A stretch of 31,883 nucleotides of DNA from JBDRAU01 sp043823315 (GTDB lineage: Bacteria; Patescibacteriota; UBA1384; DTJR01): positions 1 through 31,883 of the forward strand of contig JBDRAU010000038.1 of NCBI GenBank assembly GCA_043823315.1. Direction: 5' to 3'. Made by a program: the position numbers and the translations under genes. Shown here piece by piece: positions 8,258 through 16,008 of the stretch (positions are counted from its first letter, which is position 1; each line of letters starts with the position of its first letter). Below the pieces are notes generated by a model. That model did no database searches, had not been told where the DNA came from, and saw nothing but the letters and a program-made list of their open reading frames with translations.

Positions 8258-8294
8258 ACTGACCCAAAACCTGAAACTGGGAGGTCGTTGACAA

Positions 8295-8669
8295 ATGACA
8301 GACACGCAACGGAAAGCCGCACTGAGGCTCGAAGACGCACGACGCAAGCAGGCGAAACTTCTGATCGATGCGATCCCTAACAGCCCCAAGCTCGATATGC
8401 GAGGGTTAATCGAGCTGACTAGAGTACTCGGCTGGGATCAGGCGACCACCAACTATGTGCTTGGCACAGGTGGCATGGTTGGTCGCTCAACCAAAGCCCC
8501 GGCTGTTCTCGCGCTGTGTGAGAACCGGCTACGGGGAATCGACGGTAACAGCGTCCAGATTGATGACGGTTCGGGCACGACTGTCTTTACGTTCGCTGAC
8601 GAGCGCTTCATGCAGATCGTCGCGGCGCTCGATAAGCGCCGCCAAAACCTTGCCATCGGGTGGCAATAA
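8295..8669 (+). CDS. Cassette B protein 1, function unknown; paralog of protein 3
   Basis: 124 residues, ATG with GGGAGGT 9 nt upstream. Predicted helical N-terminus (about 1-60) followed by a beta-rich middle (NSVQIDDGSGTTVFTF) and a closing helix with DERFMQIVAALDKRRQNLAIGW. That closing motif and the LDMRGLIELTRVLGWD segment (33-48) recur in the third gene of the cassette, so they define a small protein family. No signal peptide or membrane span; probably cytoplasmic. GC-rich codon use differs from the core genes. I do not recognise the family. Confidence 0.75.
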   Translation: MTDTQRKAALRLEDARRKQAKLLIDAIPNSPKLDMRGLIELTRVLGWDQATTNYVLGTGGMVGRSTKAPAVLALCENRLRGIDGNSVQIDDGSGTTVFTFADERFMQIVAALDKRRQNLAIGWQ

Positions 8670-8684
8670 GGGACATTGCGATAC

Positions 8685-9047
8685 ATGGATACGTCAACAA
8701 CAGATCACGTTTTAGGGATGGATCCTGACCATCTCGTCAGAGAGGTGCGCAAACTCGAGAGACTCAAAGGCCTATTGCGCCGATCAGTCGTGATGACCGA
8801 GTTTCCGTGGGGAGAGGTTCTCACGCAAGCTGAAGCGATGGACTGGTCGATGGAGGGTGTCGAGGAAAACCTGGAGCAAGAAGGCCAAGAACCGAAGCCG
8901 ATACAGGAACTTCTCGAAGCCATCTGCGTCCCTACTGCCAGGATCACTAGGAATAGCTCGAACGAGAATCTCATTGTCGTTGCTGTCGGCAGGAAGCTCT
9001 ACGGATTTGCCTGGATCTGGCACTACGTCATCGAAGCCCTTATCTAG
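8685..9047 (+). CDS. Cassette B protein 2, function unknown; probable distant paralog
   Basis: 120 residues from ATG 8685. A TTG at 8676 is in frame but lies too close to the AAGGGA (8668-8673), which overlaps the previous stop, so the ATG is preferred. The segment TEFPWGEVLTQAEAMDWSME resembles LDFAEIVKLAIQLGWDLT of protein 3, and the end IWHYVIEAL resembles RWLRVIDAL, but the final (D)RRxNLxIxW stretch is missing. The centre carries an acidic linker (EENLEQEGQEPKP). It reads as a diverged third member of the same family; function unknown. Confidence 0.7.
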   Translation: MDTSTTDHVLGMDPDHLVREVRKLERLKGLLRRSVVMTEFPWGEVLTQAEAMDWSMEGVEENLEQEGQEPKPIQELLEAICVPTARITRNSSNENLIVVAVGRKLYGFAWIWHYVIEALI

Positions 9048-9078
9048 AGGGCGAAACGAGAATCAGGAGGAGCGTGAT

Positions 9079-9543
9079 ATGAGCGATCAACCTACCAATG
9101 CCGATCGCGAGCTGTCCAACGAAGACCGCCTCGATCAGATCATCGAGGTCATCCCCCGCACTTTCGTCGGCCTGGACTTCGCCGAGATAGTCAAGCTGGC
9201 GATCCAGCTCGGCTGGGACCTGACCGTTGACGACAACTACAACTCGGAGCCGAGGAGTGCCGTACAGCCCGAACAGCAGAGCGAGATCACTTGCTGGCTT
9301 CCCGCTGTAGCCAACTGCATGGTCTTCCGCTGCAACTCGGGACCTGCTTGCCTTCATGTACCCGAACACGAAGGGTATCTCCACTTCACCGCAACCACCG
9401 AACACCGCTGGAAGCCACGCGATGACCGGTGGTTGCGAGTCATCGACGCACTACAGGATCGCCGCACCAACCTCGATATCAAGTGGCCGATGGGACATCC
9501 AATCGGTCCCCGCTTCATGGGTTACCGTAAGTGCTACGAGTAG
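9079..9543 (+). CDS. Cassette B protein 3, function unknown; paralog of protein 1
   Basis: 154 residues from the ATG at 9079, chosen because AGGAGG lies 8 nt upstream; the longer open frame to 8857 overlaps the previous gene and is rejected. Shared with protein 1: IPRTFVGLDFAEIVKLAIQL followed by GWD near residues 25-48, and DDRWLRVIDALQDRRTNLDI followed by KW near the end. It has a longer middle with three Cys and a C-terminal tail (GPRFMGYRKCYE). No membrane span. A strong terminator follows at 9575-9613. Confidence 0.75.
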   Translation: MSDQPTNADRELSNEDRLDQIIEVIPRTFVGLDFAEIVKLAIQLGWDLTVDDNYNSEPRSAVQPEQQSEITCWLPAVANCMVFRCNSGPACLHVPEHEGYLHFTATTEHRWKPRDDRWLRVIDALQDRRTNLDIKWPMGHPIGPRFMGYRKCYE

Positions 9544-9574
9544 CGCCACCTTGCGAGCCCCGCTCAACCCCCCG

Positions 9575-9622
9575 AGCCGTTACCTCTACTCCGCCACGGA
9601 GCATGTAACGGCTTTTCGTTTT
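9575..9622 (+). terminator. Terminator of cassette B
   Basis: AGCCGTTAC (9575-9583) pairs with GTAACGGCT (9605-9613), with an inner CTCCG/CGGAG stem in the loop and TTTCGTTTTTCTT after it. It lies about 30 nt downstream of the last cassette gene. Confidence 0.85.
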
Positions 9623-9655
9623 TCTTCCCTCTTTATCATGTCCGTACAATCGGAA

Positions 9656-9960
9656 ATCTAGATTCCGTATCGTAGCACGGAATGACAAAGGAAATTTAGA
9701 TCACGATAGATCCTGAAACAAGTTCAGGATGACAAGGAAAGATTGCTTCGCAGAGACATTAGGTTTGGGCTCCATTTGTTTCGGAGACCACGCTTTAGCG
9801 TGTTTGGCAAACTAAAGTTTGGACTTCTAATACTGGAGACCACGCTTTAGCGTGTTTGCCAAACTAAAGTTTGATTTCCGAGGGTAGTTCTCGACCAGCT
9901 CGAACAATATTAAGAGATTGCCACGGCCTGCGTCCGCGCAATGACACTTTATGAACTTTA
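9656..9960. repeat. Cluster of palindromic repeats between cassette B and pnp
   Basis: No gene here. The stretch holds an inverted TCTAGATTCCGT ... ACGGAATGACA module, a TCCTGAAACAAGTTCAGGA palindrome, two copies 52 nt apart of a 40-nt unit (9783-9822 and 9835-9874) made of CACGCTTTAGCGTG plus CAAACTAAAGTTTG, and a GATTGCCACG ... GCGCAATGACA module. A third copy of the 40-nt unit lies at 18492-18531. Just before the pnp stop, GTTCATAAA/GTTTGTAAA repeats follow in 10-nt steps. Confidence 0.8.
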
Positions 9961-9974
9961 CAAACTTTCGAACT

Positions 9975-12122
9975 TTATGAACTTCGTTCGGCTTGTTTTA
10001 TCGAGAGGGAGACTCGACCGCGCTCTGGATCCACAGTGAGAACTTTTACTTTGACCTTATCCCCTACTTTGATAAAATCAGAGACTTTTTCAATTCTTTC
10101 ATTTTTTATTTCTGAAATGTGAACCATGCCGTCTTTGCCGGGCATAATTTCGACAATCGCACCGATCTCTTTACCTGAATTTCTGTCTGTTTGAATGTTG
10201 GAAACGGTTCCGTCGTAGATTTTACCAACTTCGGCTTCAACAGTTTGACCTTCAACCAGATCCTTTGCAATCTGTGCCGCCTTTGAGTCGGCCGATGAAA
10301 TCATGACTGTTCCATCTTCCTCAATATCAACCGCCACAACCTCTTTGCCTCCGGCCTGTAGGATAATCGCCTGAATATTTTTGCCTCCCGGTCCGATCAG
10401 CTCGCCAATCTTGAGCGGGTTAATTTTGACCGTGACAATTCGCGGGGCTAGATCAGAAAGCTCAGACTTTGGCGCAGGGATCACCGCGAGCATTTTTTCC
10501 ATAATATGCATTCGTCCAATTTTGGCTTTCTCGAAAGTTGACTTGATCATTTCCATCGACAGCCCATCGATTTTGACGTCAAGCTGAATGGCGGTAATGC
10601 CGTTTTTGGTTCCGGCAACTTTAAAGTCCATGTCTCCGCCAAAATCCTCAACTCCCTGAAGATCAGTTAGAACTGCAAATTGATATTCTTCATCTTCTTC
10701 AATTCCTTCGATCTCAACTTTCTCGCCTGATTTAGCTCGGGAAACCATTCCCATGGCAATTCCGGAAACCGGCTCTTTAATCGGCACACCGGCATCCATC
10801 AAAGCTAAAGTTGAACCACAAGTCGCGGCCATCGAGGATGAACCATTTGAAGATAATATTTCCGAAACTAGCCTAATTGTATAGGGAAACTTTTCGCGAT
10901 CTGGTAAGACCGGCACAAGTGATTTCTCGGCGAGTACTCCATGACCGATCTCGCGTCGGCTTGTTGAGCTCATTCTCTTCACTTCTCCAGTTGAATAAGG
11001 AGGAAAGTTGTAAAAATGCATGTAACGCTTGGTGGTTTCTTCTTCCATCGTGTCAATAAATTGTTCCATCCCGGGGCTAGCTAGCGTCGCTATCGTCAAA
11101 GCTTGGGTTTGCCCGCGGGTAAATAATCCCGAACCGTGTGCGCGGGGCAAAATCCCCACTTTAACGTCGATCGGCCTTACTTCGTCCAGTTTTCTGCCAT
11201 CGGGACGAATTCCGTCAGCTAGAATTGTTTCTTTAACTTCTTTTTCCAAGAATTTATTAAACACTTCCTCGAGGTCATCTTGCTTGTGTTTGCCCTCAAA
11301 AGTAGTTAAAACCTCATCTTTAAGCGCTTCGATATTCGCTTCCTTGGCCTCATCTTCGCGCTTTAGCATTGTTTGGTGAAGACGCGAACCAATCAGCTCC
11401 TTAATTTTTTCTTGAATTTCGACAGTATGATCTTCGGCAGAAATTTTGTTTTCGCTTGCAAACGGCTTCTGCGCCTCAATAAGTTCACCAATAAAGGGTT
11501 TCGCAAATTCGATTGCTTCAATCACCCTCTCTTCGCTTATTTCGTTTGAGGCACACTCGATCATCAAAATTCTGTCTTTTGTTCCAATTATTACGAGGTC
11601 CAAGTCGCTATTTTCCATTTCAGATCGGAGCGGATTTACCTTAAATTCGCCTTCGATTTGTCCGATTCTGACTCCGCCAATCGGGCCCGAAAATGGTGCC
11701 ATAGACTGGCCGGCAGCCGCGGAGGCGGCCAGAAGCGCCAGCATGTCGGGATCGTTCTCCTTATCAAAAGATAAAGTCGTAATCACAATTTGTGTCTCGT
11801 GGCGGAAGTACTTAGGGAAAAGCGGGCGAATCGGCCGGTCAATCATTCTAGCATTCAGAACTGCTTGCTCCGATGGGCGTCCTTCTCGTTTGATAAAACG
11901 GCTTCCAGAAATTTTGCCTGAAGCATAAAAACGCTCCTCGTAATCAATGGTGAGCGGCATATAACCAATATCGGCTGGCTCTTTGCCGACTACACAAGTG
12001 GCCAGAACCATCGTTCCGCCAGCTTGAGCTACGACCGCTCCGCCAGCTTGTGTTGCTAATTCACCAGAACTTAGCGAGATCTCTGATCCCGCTAAGGAAA
12101 ACTTATTTTCTATTTTTTCCAT
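9975..12122 (-). CDS. pnp: Polyribonucleotide nucleotidyltransferase (PNPase)
   Basis: 715 residues, normal length. PNPase degrades RNA 3'-5' by phosphorolysis as a trimer. Domains in order: first RNase PH core (about 10-145), helical linker (235-300), second RNase PH core (315-460) with the SSNGSSSMA segment and GGDMDFKVAGT, KH domain with IGPGGKN (576-582), and S1 domain (630-710) ending SIKQAERSS. Start ATG at 12122, with no convincing Shine-Dalgarno. It lies downstream of rpsO in the classic rpsO-pnp order, with a structured leader between them. The last bases run into a GTTCATAAA-type repeat. Confidence 0.98.
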   Translation of the reverse strand: MEKIENKFSLAGSEISLSSGELATQAGGAVVAQAGGTMVLATCVVGKEPADIGYMPLTIDYEERFYASGKISGSRFIKREGRPSEQAVLNARMIDRPIRPLFPKYFRHETQIVITTLSFDKENDPDMLALLAASAAAGQSMAPFSGPIGGVRIGQIEGEFKVNPLRSEMENSDLDLVIIGTKDRILMIECASNEISEERVIEAIEFAKPFIGELIEAQKPFASENKISAEDHTVEIQEKIKELIGSRLHQTMLKREDEAKEANIEALKDEVLTTFEGKHKQDDLEEVFNKFLEKEVKETILADGIRPDGRKLDEVRPIDVKVGILPRAHGSGLFTRGQTQALTIATLASPGMEQFIDTMEEETTKRYMHFYNFPPYSTGEVKRMSSTSRREIGHGVLAEKSLVPVLPDREKFPYTIRLVSEILSSNGSSSMAATCGSTLALMDAGVPIKEPVSGIAMGMVSRAKSGEKVEIEGIEEDEEYQFAVLTDLQGVEDFGGDMDFKVAGTKNGITAIQLDVKIDGLSMEMIKSTFEKAKIGRMHIMEKMLAVIPAPKSELSDLAPRIVTVKINPLKIGELIGPGGKNIQAIILQAGGKEVVAVDIEEDGTVMISSADSKAAQIAKDLVEGQTVEAEVGKIYDGTVSNIQTDRNSGKEIGAIVEIMPGKDGMVHISEIKNERIEKVSDFIKVGDKVKVKVLTVDPERGRVSLSIKQAERSS

Positions 12123-12338
12123 AATTCGTTAGTTCTCACGAAAAGAGGTTGAAGCACACTTGCCCTGCCGTAGCATCCCGATCGAAACACGGACGCTTTT
12201 CGGGAGTGGAGACCGAAAATATCCACTCTGTAAAGAATCATAAGTCCGAGTGAAGAATCGAGAGCGGAGGCGGGTTAGCGGCGCCAATTCTCTGCCCGCG
12301 ATGAACTACTCCTATATTAATTAATTTTCAAATCTCAA
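12123..12338 (-). promoter_or_regulatory. Putative promoter and structured leader of pnp
   Basis: The 328-nt gap between rpsO and pnp has a possible minus-strand promoter, TTGAGA (12333-12338), 16-nt spacer, TATAGG (12311-12316), followed by a GC-rich leader of about 185 nt. It contains a perfect 7-bp hairpin (GAGTGGA 12204-12210 with TCCACTC 12222-12228) and other pairing such as TCCCGA/TCGGGA. In other bacteria the pnp leader is the site of autoregulation; that role here is inferred. The AT-rich part 12339-12450 shows nothing further. Confidence 0.4.
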
Positions 12339-12450
12339 TTTTTGCTTCGACTAACTCAGCATCCCTTCGGGGCAATTTTCATTTAATTTTCAATGTTTAA
12401 ATGATAAATATTGAATTTTGATAAGTATTGATATGTATTTTAATGATCGA

Positions 12451-12885
12451 TTAAGCTTTTAGCTTAAGCGATTTAACTGCTTTTTCGTATTCGGCCGGAT
12501 CGTTTTTCTTGATGTAATTAAGCAATCTTCGGCGCTTTCCTACCATTATCAAAAGTCCTCGGCGAGAGTCAAAATCATGAATATGAGTCTTAAGGTGCTT
12601 GGCAAGAGATTTAATTTTGTCCGAGAAATTGCTGATTTGAAATTCAACAGAACCTGTATCAACGCCAGGAGCTACTTTTTTGATGGTTTTTTTAGCTATC
12701 TTAGCTTTTTTTGCAACTGTTTTTTCAACTTCCCTGGCAACTTTTACTTCAGCAACAGGAGCTTTTACAGACTTTGCTTGTTTTGGTGACTTAGAAATTT
12801 TAGTCACTTTTGGGGCGGCTTTTTTTGTGGTTTTCTTTACAGTTTTTGGTTTCACAGTTTTGGTTTGTTTTTTCTCTTTTGCCAT
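12451..12885 (-). CDS. rpsO: 30S ribosomal protein S15 with Lys/Ala-rich N-terminal extension
   Basis: 144 residues against about 89 in most bacteria. Residues 76-143 are S15: DTGSVEFQISNFSDKIKSLA, then HLKTHIHDFDSRRGLL and KRRRLLNYIKKNDPAEY, which bind 16S rRNA helices 20-22. Residues 1-75 are a repetitive KKT/AKK/PK extension replacing the usual first helix; extensions like this occur in CPR ribosomal proteins. Start ATG at 12885, about 23 nt after its predicted transcription start. Followed by pnp. Confidence 0.95.
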   Translation of the reverse strand: MAKEKKQTKTVKPKTVKKTTKKAAPKVTKISKSPKQAKSVKAPVAEVKVAREVEKTVAKKAKIAKKTIKKVAPGVDTGSVEFQISNFSDKIKSLAKHLKTHIHDFDSRRGLLIMVGKRRRLLNYIKKNDPAEYEKAVKSLKLKA

Positions 12886-12915
12886 TTTCTCGCTTTCAGT
12901 TAATTCCCTTTACTC

Positions 12916-12944
12916 TTTATACCTCATATCAAGCCGTTTTTCAA
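12916..12944 (-). promoter_or_regulatory. Promoter of rpsO
   Basis: On the minus strand TTGAAA (12939-12944), 17-nt spacer, TATAAA (12916-12921), with a short leader to the ATG at 12885. Confidence 0.7.
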
Positions 12945-12950
12945 GCTCGA

Positions 12951-14555
12951 TTACCATTTTGTTAGCGAATCAGAATTTGTCTCCGGTGGCGGGGACGGAG
13001 GAGGTGTTTCTGTCGGCTCCACTGCGTCGCTTGATTTCGGGATTTGAGTTGAGAAACTAAAAATTCCGTCTGCGTCCTCATTGCTACCCTTGGTTGGTTC
13101 AGTGCTTTCTGCTTTCACCTCCGGTTTTAGCTCCGATTTTGGTTCGGATTCGTCCTTTTGGGACTCGGCTGGTTTTTCTTTCATTTCGGGCTTTTCTTCC
13201 GTTTTGGGTTTTTCTTCCTCGGCAACTTCACTTGTCGGAGCTTTTTCGGTTTCAGCTTTCTCTTCTATAACTTCGGGTTTTGGTTCTTCTTCGGCCGGTT
13301 TTTCCTCGGCTGGTTTTCCCTCTTCTACAACCTCAGATTTCGGTTCTTCGGTTGGTTTTGCTTCAACTTTCTCCTCTACTTTCTCCTCCACCTCACTCTT
13401 TGGTTGATCTCCCGAAGCTCTCGAAGATCTGATTTTGGAAAGAATTAATTCTTGTTTTTCTATCAAGTTTCCCTCGACTCTAAAAGCCGCAGCGACCTCG
13501 TGTCCGCCACCGCCAAAAAGATCTGCGACCGCCGAAACATCAACGCCCTTGGCAATCGATCGAAGCGAACCATGAACTTGACCCTCGCGCTCCGACAAAA
13601 GCAGGGCAAAATCAACATCTGTGGCAGATTTCAAAAGCTCATCCAAAATCCCGCCGATTGCCCCCTCGTCGGATCCAGTTTCCTGAATCTCTTCCTTATT
13701 TACAGCAGAGTAGATAAATCTTCCCTCTTTGTCTTCCTGAACCTTCTGCAAAATTACACCCCAAAGCTTGAGCGTCTCAAGCGATTTTGTCTTGTATAGA
13801 TTTTTGATTATTTCCTGCTGTTTGGCACCGGCGGCCACTAACTGGGCAGCAACTGTTAGCGATTTTGGAGTGGTGTTAACATTTTGAAAACTCGAAGTGT
13901 CGTAAATTAAACCGGTCAGCAAACAGGTTGCAACTTGCTCGTCAAGAAGCGGTTTGTCCTTACCCAAGGCCTCAATCAAGGAGACCAGAACCTCGGCAGT
14001 CGAGGTAGCAACCAGCTCAACCCAATTTACCTTGCCAAAACGCTCGTTGGCAGGATGATGATCGATATTAATAACCGGAACTTCGTAAAAAACATCGGCC
14101 GGTTCGGCGAGCGATCCAAGCCGTTCAAGGTTGGGAGTATCAAGCGAAATTATTAAATCATATTTCGCCCCTTTAATCTGAGAAGAAACGTCACTCTCTT
14201 CAAAGCGGCCATCTCCTGGAGTAATTAAGATCTCGACTTTGTTTTCTTTCTCGATTTTCTTATAACCAAGCTTTCCAAGCTTCGCATTTTTCAAATCAAC
14301 CGAGATGACCAAGTCCTTGGAAGTGTTTATTTTTTGTAAAATGTCACTTATTTTGGGCAGAAATGAAAAAATTTGACCATGTACGTCGGGACAGGCCATG
14401 GTTGTTTTTTTGCCGATTTTCTCCAAAATTAACGAGAGAGCCAGTGTTGAACCGAGTGAATCGCCATCGGGATTGCGATGCGATACAATCAAAATATCCT
14501 GTGCTCTTGTAATCAGGTCGACTGCCTGTTGTTTGGGTGAAAGTGTTTGATCCAT
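12951..14555 (-). CDS. DHH-family phosphoesterase (NrnA-like) with long acidic tail
   Basis: 534 residues. Residues 1-375 form a DHH/DHHA1 phosphoesterase: SHRNPDGDS (25-33), DTPN (139-142), the signature DHH (165-167), TGLIYDTSSFQN (214-225) and the DHHA1 glycine motif FGGGGHEVAAAF (347-358). NrnA relatives degrade nano-RNAs, pAp or cyclic dinucleotide products. About 110 residues with an insertion (ITPGDGRFEESD) separate motifs I and II. Residues 378-534 are a low-complexity Glu/Lys/Pro tail with repeated EEKP/KPE units, probably disordered. Substrate uncertain. It lies upstream of rpsO on the same strand, with a promoter shared back-to-back with rpsT. Confidence 0.9.
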   Translation of the reverse strand: MDQTLSPKQQAVDLITRAQDILIVSHRNPDGDSLGSTLALSLILEKIGKKTTMACPDVHGQIFSFLPKISDILQKINTSKDLVISVDLKNAKLGKLGYKKIEKENKVEILITPGDGRFEESDVSSQIKGAKYDLIISLDTPNLERLGSLAEPADVFYEVPVINIDHHPANERFGKVNWVELVATSTAEVLVSLIEALGKDKPLLDEQVATCLLTGLIYDTSSFQNVNTTPKSLTVAAQLVAAGAKQQEIIKNLYKTKSLETLKLWGVILQKVQEDKEGRFIYSAVNKEEIQETGSDEGAIGGILDELLKSATDVDFALLLSEREGQVHGSLRSIAKGVDVSAVADLFGGGGHEVAAAFRVEGNLIEKQELILSKIRSSRASGDQPKSEVEEKVEEKVEAKPTEEPKSEVVEEGKPAEEKPAEEEPKPEVIEEKAETEKAPTSEVAEEEKPKTEEKPEMKEKPAESQKDESEPKSELKPEVKAESTEPTKGSNEDADGIFSFSTQIPKSSDAVEPTETPPPSPPPETNSDSLTKW

Positions 14556-14573
14556 AAAATGTTTTAAGGATTT

Positions 14574-14634
14574 AGAATATCAAAACCCCCCTCCCATGTC
14601 AACACTTGTAAAGAAGGGAAAAATCAGTTATAGT
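14574..14634. promoter_or_regulatory. Divergent promoters of the DHH phosphoesterase gene and rpsT
   Basis: Leftward: TTGACA (minus strand, 14597-14602), 17 nt, TATTCT (14574-14579). Rightward: TTGTAA (14606-14611), 17 nt, TATAGT (14629-14634). The two -35 boxes are only 3 bp apart, so polymerases would compete for the site. Confidence 0.75.
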
Positions 14635-14641
14635 TCGGGAG

Positions 14642-14800
14642 TAAAAAAGTAACCGCCCCACACCAGATAGTATTGAGATGAAGGATTATTTAGCGGTTCC
14701 ACCCCGCTAAAGCCTTACTGCAAAACGAACTACCTTCTGTTATTGCAGTGCGTCAGGTGAAGGGGCTTCCTGATCCCGCCACGGCGGGATAGGAGCGGAG
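14642..14800 (+). repeat. Palindromic modules in the rpsT leader
   Basis: The predicted rpsT leader (about 165 nt) consists of successive hairpins: TTTAGCGG/CCGCTAAA, ACTGCAA ... TTGCAGT around AACGAACTACCTTC, and ATCCCGC-cac-GGCGGGAT. The middle one is related to the element at 5258-5284 downstream of RNase J, so these are probably inserted repeats, not a dedicated riboswitch. Confidence 0.6.
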
Positions 14801-14808
14801 TTGTGCTT

Positions 14809-15039
14809 ATGCCAATTATAGAATCAGCCAAAAAAGCGCTAAAACAGTCGCGCAAAAGACAAAAAATCAATCTGAAGAAAAAAGTAGCCATTGCTGAAGT
14901 AAAGAAGAAAACCAAAACGGCCAAAGATCTTGAGAAAGCGCAAAGCGTTTTGGACAAAGCTGCCAAAACGGGTTATATTCACAAAAACAAAGCCGCTCGT
15001 CTGAAGAGCCGGTTAGCTAAGAAAATAGCCGCAAAATAA
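14809..15039 (+). CDS. rpsT: 30S ribosomal protein S20
   Basis: 76 residues from ATG 14809 (MPIIESAKKALKQSRKRQKI). It binds 16S rRNA in the body of the small subunit. The sequence is a Lys/Ala-rich helical bundle ending in GYIHKNKAARLKSRLAKKIA, typical of S20 but slightly short (usually 85-90). A GTG at 14803 is in frame, but the AGGAG/CGGAG stretch (14792-14800) fits the ATG better. It is the only core gene on the plus strand. The hairpin at 15061-15098 ends it and the opposing cassette C. Confidence 0.93.
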   Translation: MPIIESAKKALKQSRKRQKINLKKKVAIAEVKKKTKTAKDLEKAQSVLDKAAKTGYIHKNKAARLKSRLAKKIAAK

Positions 15040-15060
15040 GAACTATTTTTCAGTGACGGA

Positions 15061-15098
15061 AAAGGGCGCCCCACCGTCATACGACAGGGGCGCCCTTT
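15061..15098. terminator. Bidirectional terminator between rpsT and cassette C
   Basis: AAAGGGCGCCCC (15061-15072) pairs perfectly with GGGGCGCCCTTT (15087-15098), with a 14-nt loop and short T runs on both strands. It is placed between two converging genes. Confidence 0.85.
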
Positions 15099-15110
15099 GG
15101 TGTTCGCCGA

Positions 15111-15851
15111 TCAGCCCAGCGAGCGCCGGACGGCGGGTGGTCTGACCGTTGATTGCTTGAAGCAGACTTGCACGTCTGTCCGCTCCGAAGCGAGGAATAC
15201 TCGAGCAACGTCTGTCAGCACCCCCTGTAAGTGTTCGATGCAGGCCTCGCGGCCTTCACCGGGTGACAGCGGCCGCGCAGTGAGCTGCTCCTCCACGAGT
15301 CGCTCGAGTAGCGTTTCTTCCCGGACAACTGCCACGTCGAATTCAAGCCAATAGTCCGGCAAGCCGGTGATCTCGAGCGGCATGGTGACATCGTAGCCGT
15401 AAATGGTCCGCTCGGCATAGTATATGGTCTGACCGCTCTTGAACGCGCGATACTCGAACAGACCATGACTGGTCGTATCCCAGCTCGTATGGCCGGGATA
15501 GTAGGCAATAGTACCACCGTCGCTCTCCCAGCCACATGGTGATTTGACCGGCTTCCGGTCCTTGTCGTACACTCCCGGAAAGTCCGAAACCGGTAAGATG
15601 CTACGAAGCACCGTCCACACAACTAGGGCGATAATACCGATCGGTATGTAACCGCCCATGCATGATACGAAAACCCACCCCATGCCCACGAAGAAGACCA
15701 GTATCGGGAAGATCCAGACAGACCCCCTGCGGTCCATCCCCAGCTTGGCGCGGGTATGGTTGCCACGAGCCCAGAGGACGGTCGCCCCAACAATGGCAAA
15801 GAGCTCGGCCAGCGTCAGCACGATCATCACGACCAGTACTACGATGAACAT
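15111..15851 (-). CDS. Membrane protein with three N-terminal spans and a soluble domain, function unknown (cassette C)
   Basis: 246 residues from the ATG at 15851, preferred because AAAGGAGA lies 9 nt upstream; starts at 15887 or 15896 would add 12 or 15 residues but have no such site. Membrane segments at about 1-27, 45-65 and 67-86; the remaining 160 residues are soluble with aromatic beta-like stretches (GTIAYYPGHTSWDTTSHGLF, TIYYAERTIYGYDV) and a helical end. No family recognised. It stands alone between a strong promoter and a terminator. Its GC-rich codon use contrasts with rpsT and lepB on either side. Confidence 0.75.
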   Translation of the reverse strand: MFIVVLVVMIVLTLAELFAIVGATVLWARGNHTRAKLGMDRRGSVWIFPILVFFVGMGWVFVSCMGGYIPIGIIALVVWTVLRSILPVSDFPGVYDKDRKPVKSPCGWESDGGTIAYYPGHTSWDTTSHGLFEYRAFKSGQTIYYAERTIYGYDVTMPLEITGLPDYWLEFDVAVVREETLLERLVEEQLTARPLSPGEGREACIEHLQGVLTDVARVFLASERTDVQVCFKQSTVRPPAVRRSLG

Positions 15852-15921
15852 CGTCACAGCTCTCCTTTGAGTCAGTTCCTTGGACATTTTGCCCACTGAC
15901 TCTCAAGGTGCTCCCCTGCTC

Positions 15922-15999
15922 GCAAACTACACGAGTAGAAGTTTGCAGGTTCTCAAGAACCTAGCTCACAACTATAGTCCAAATTTACAAAATCGTCAA
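15922..15999 (-). promoter_or_regulatory. Promoter and leader hairpins of cassette C
   Basis: On the minus strand TTGACG (15994-15999), 17 nt, TATAGT (15971-15976). The first transcribed bases form GGTTCTTGAGAACC (15948-15961), then GCAAACT/AGTTTGC (15922-15946) makes a second stem. The promoter begins only 9 nt after the lepB stop codon, so lepB transcripts may also read into the cassette. Confidence 0.75.
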
Positions 16000-16008
16000 T
16001 TAAAAAAA

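Noticed and set aside
8857..9078. 74-residue upstream extension of cassette B protein 3
   Set aside because: It overlaps protein 2 in another frame and lacks a ribosome site, while AGGAGG fits the ATG at 9079.
13081..13407. Long plus-strand open frame rich in Phe/Ser/Gly opposite the DHH protein tail
   Set aside because: It is the antisense image of the Glu/Lys/Pro repeat tail; no promoter or ribosome site.
14642..14800. Riboswitch in the rpsT leader
   Set aside because: The stems belong to repeat families found elsewhere in the window and no known riboswitch core is recognisable.
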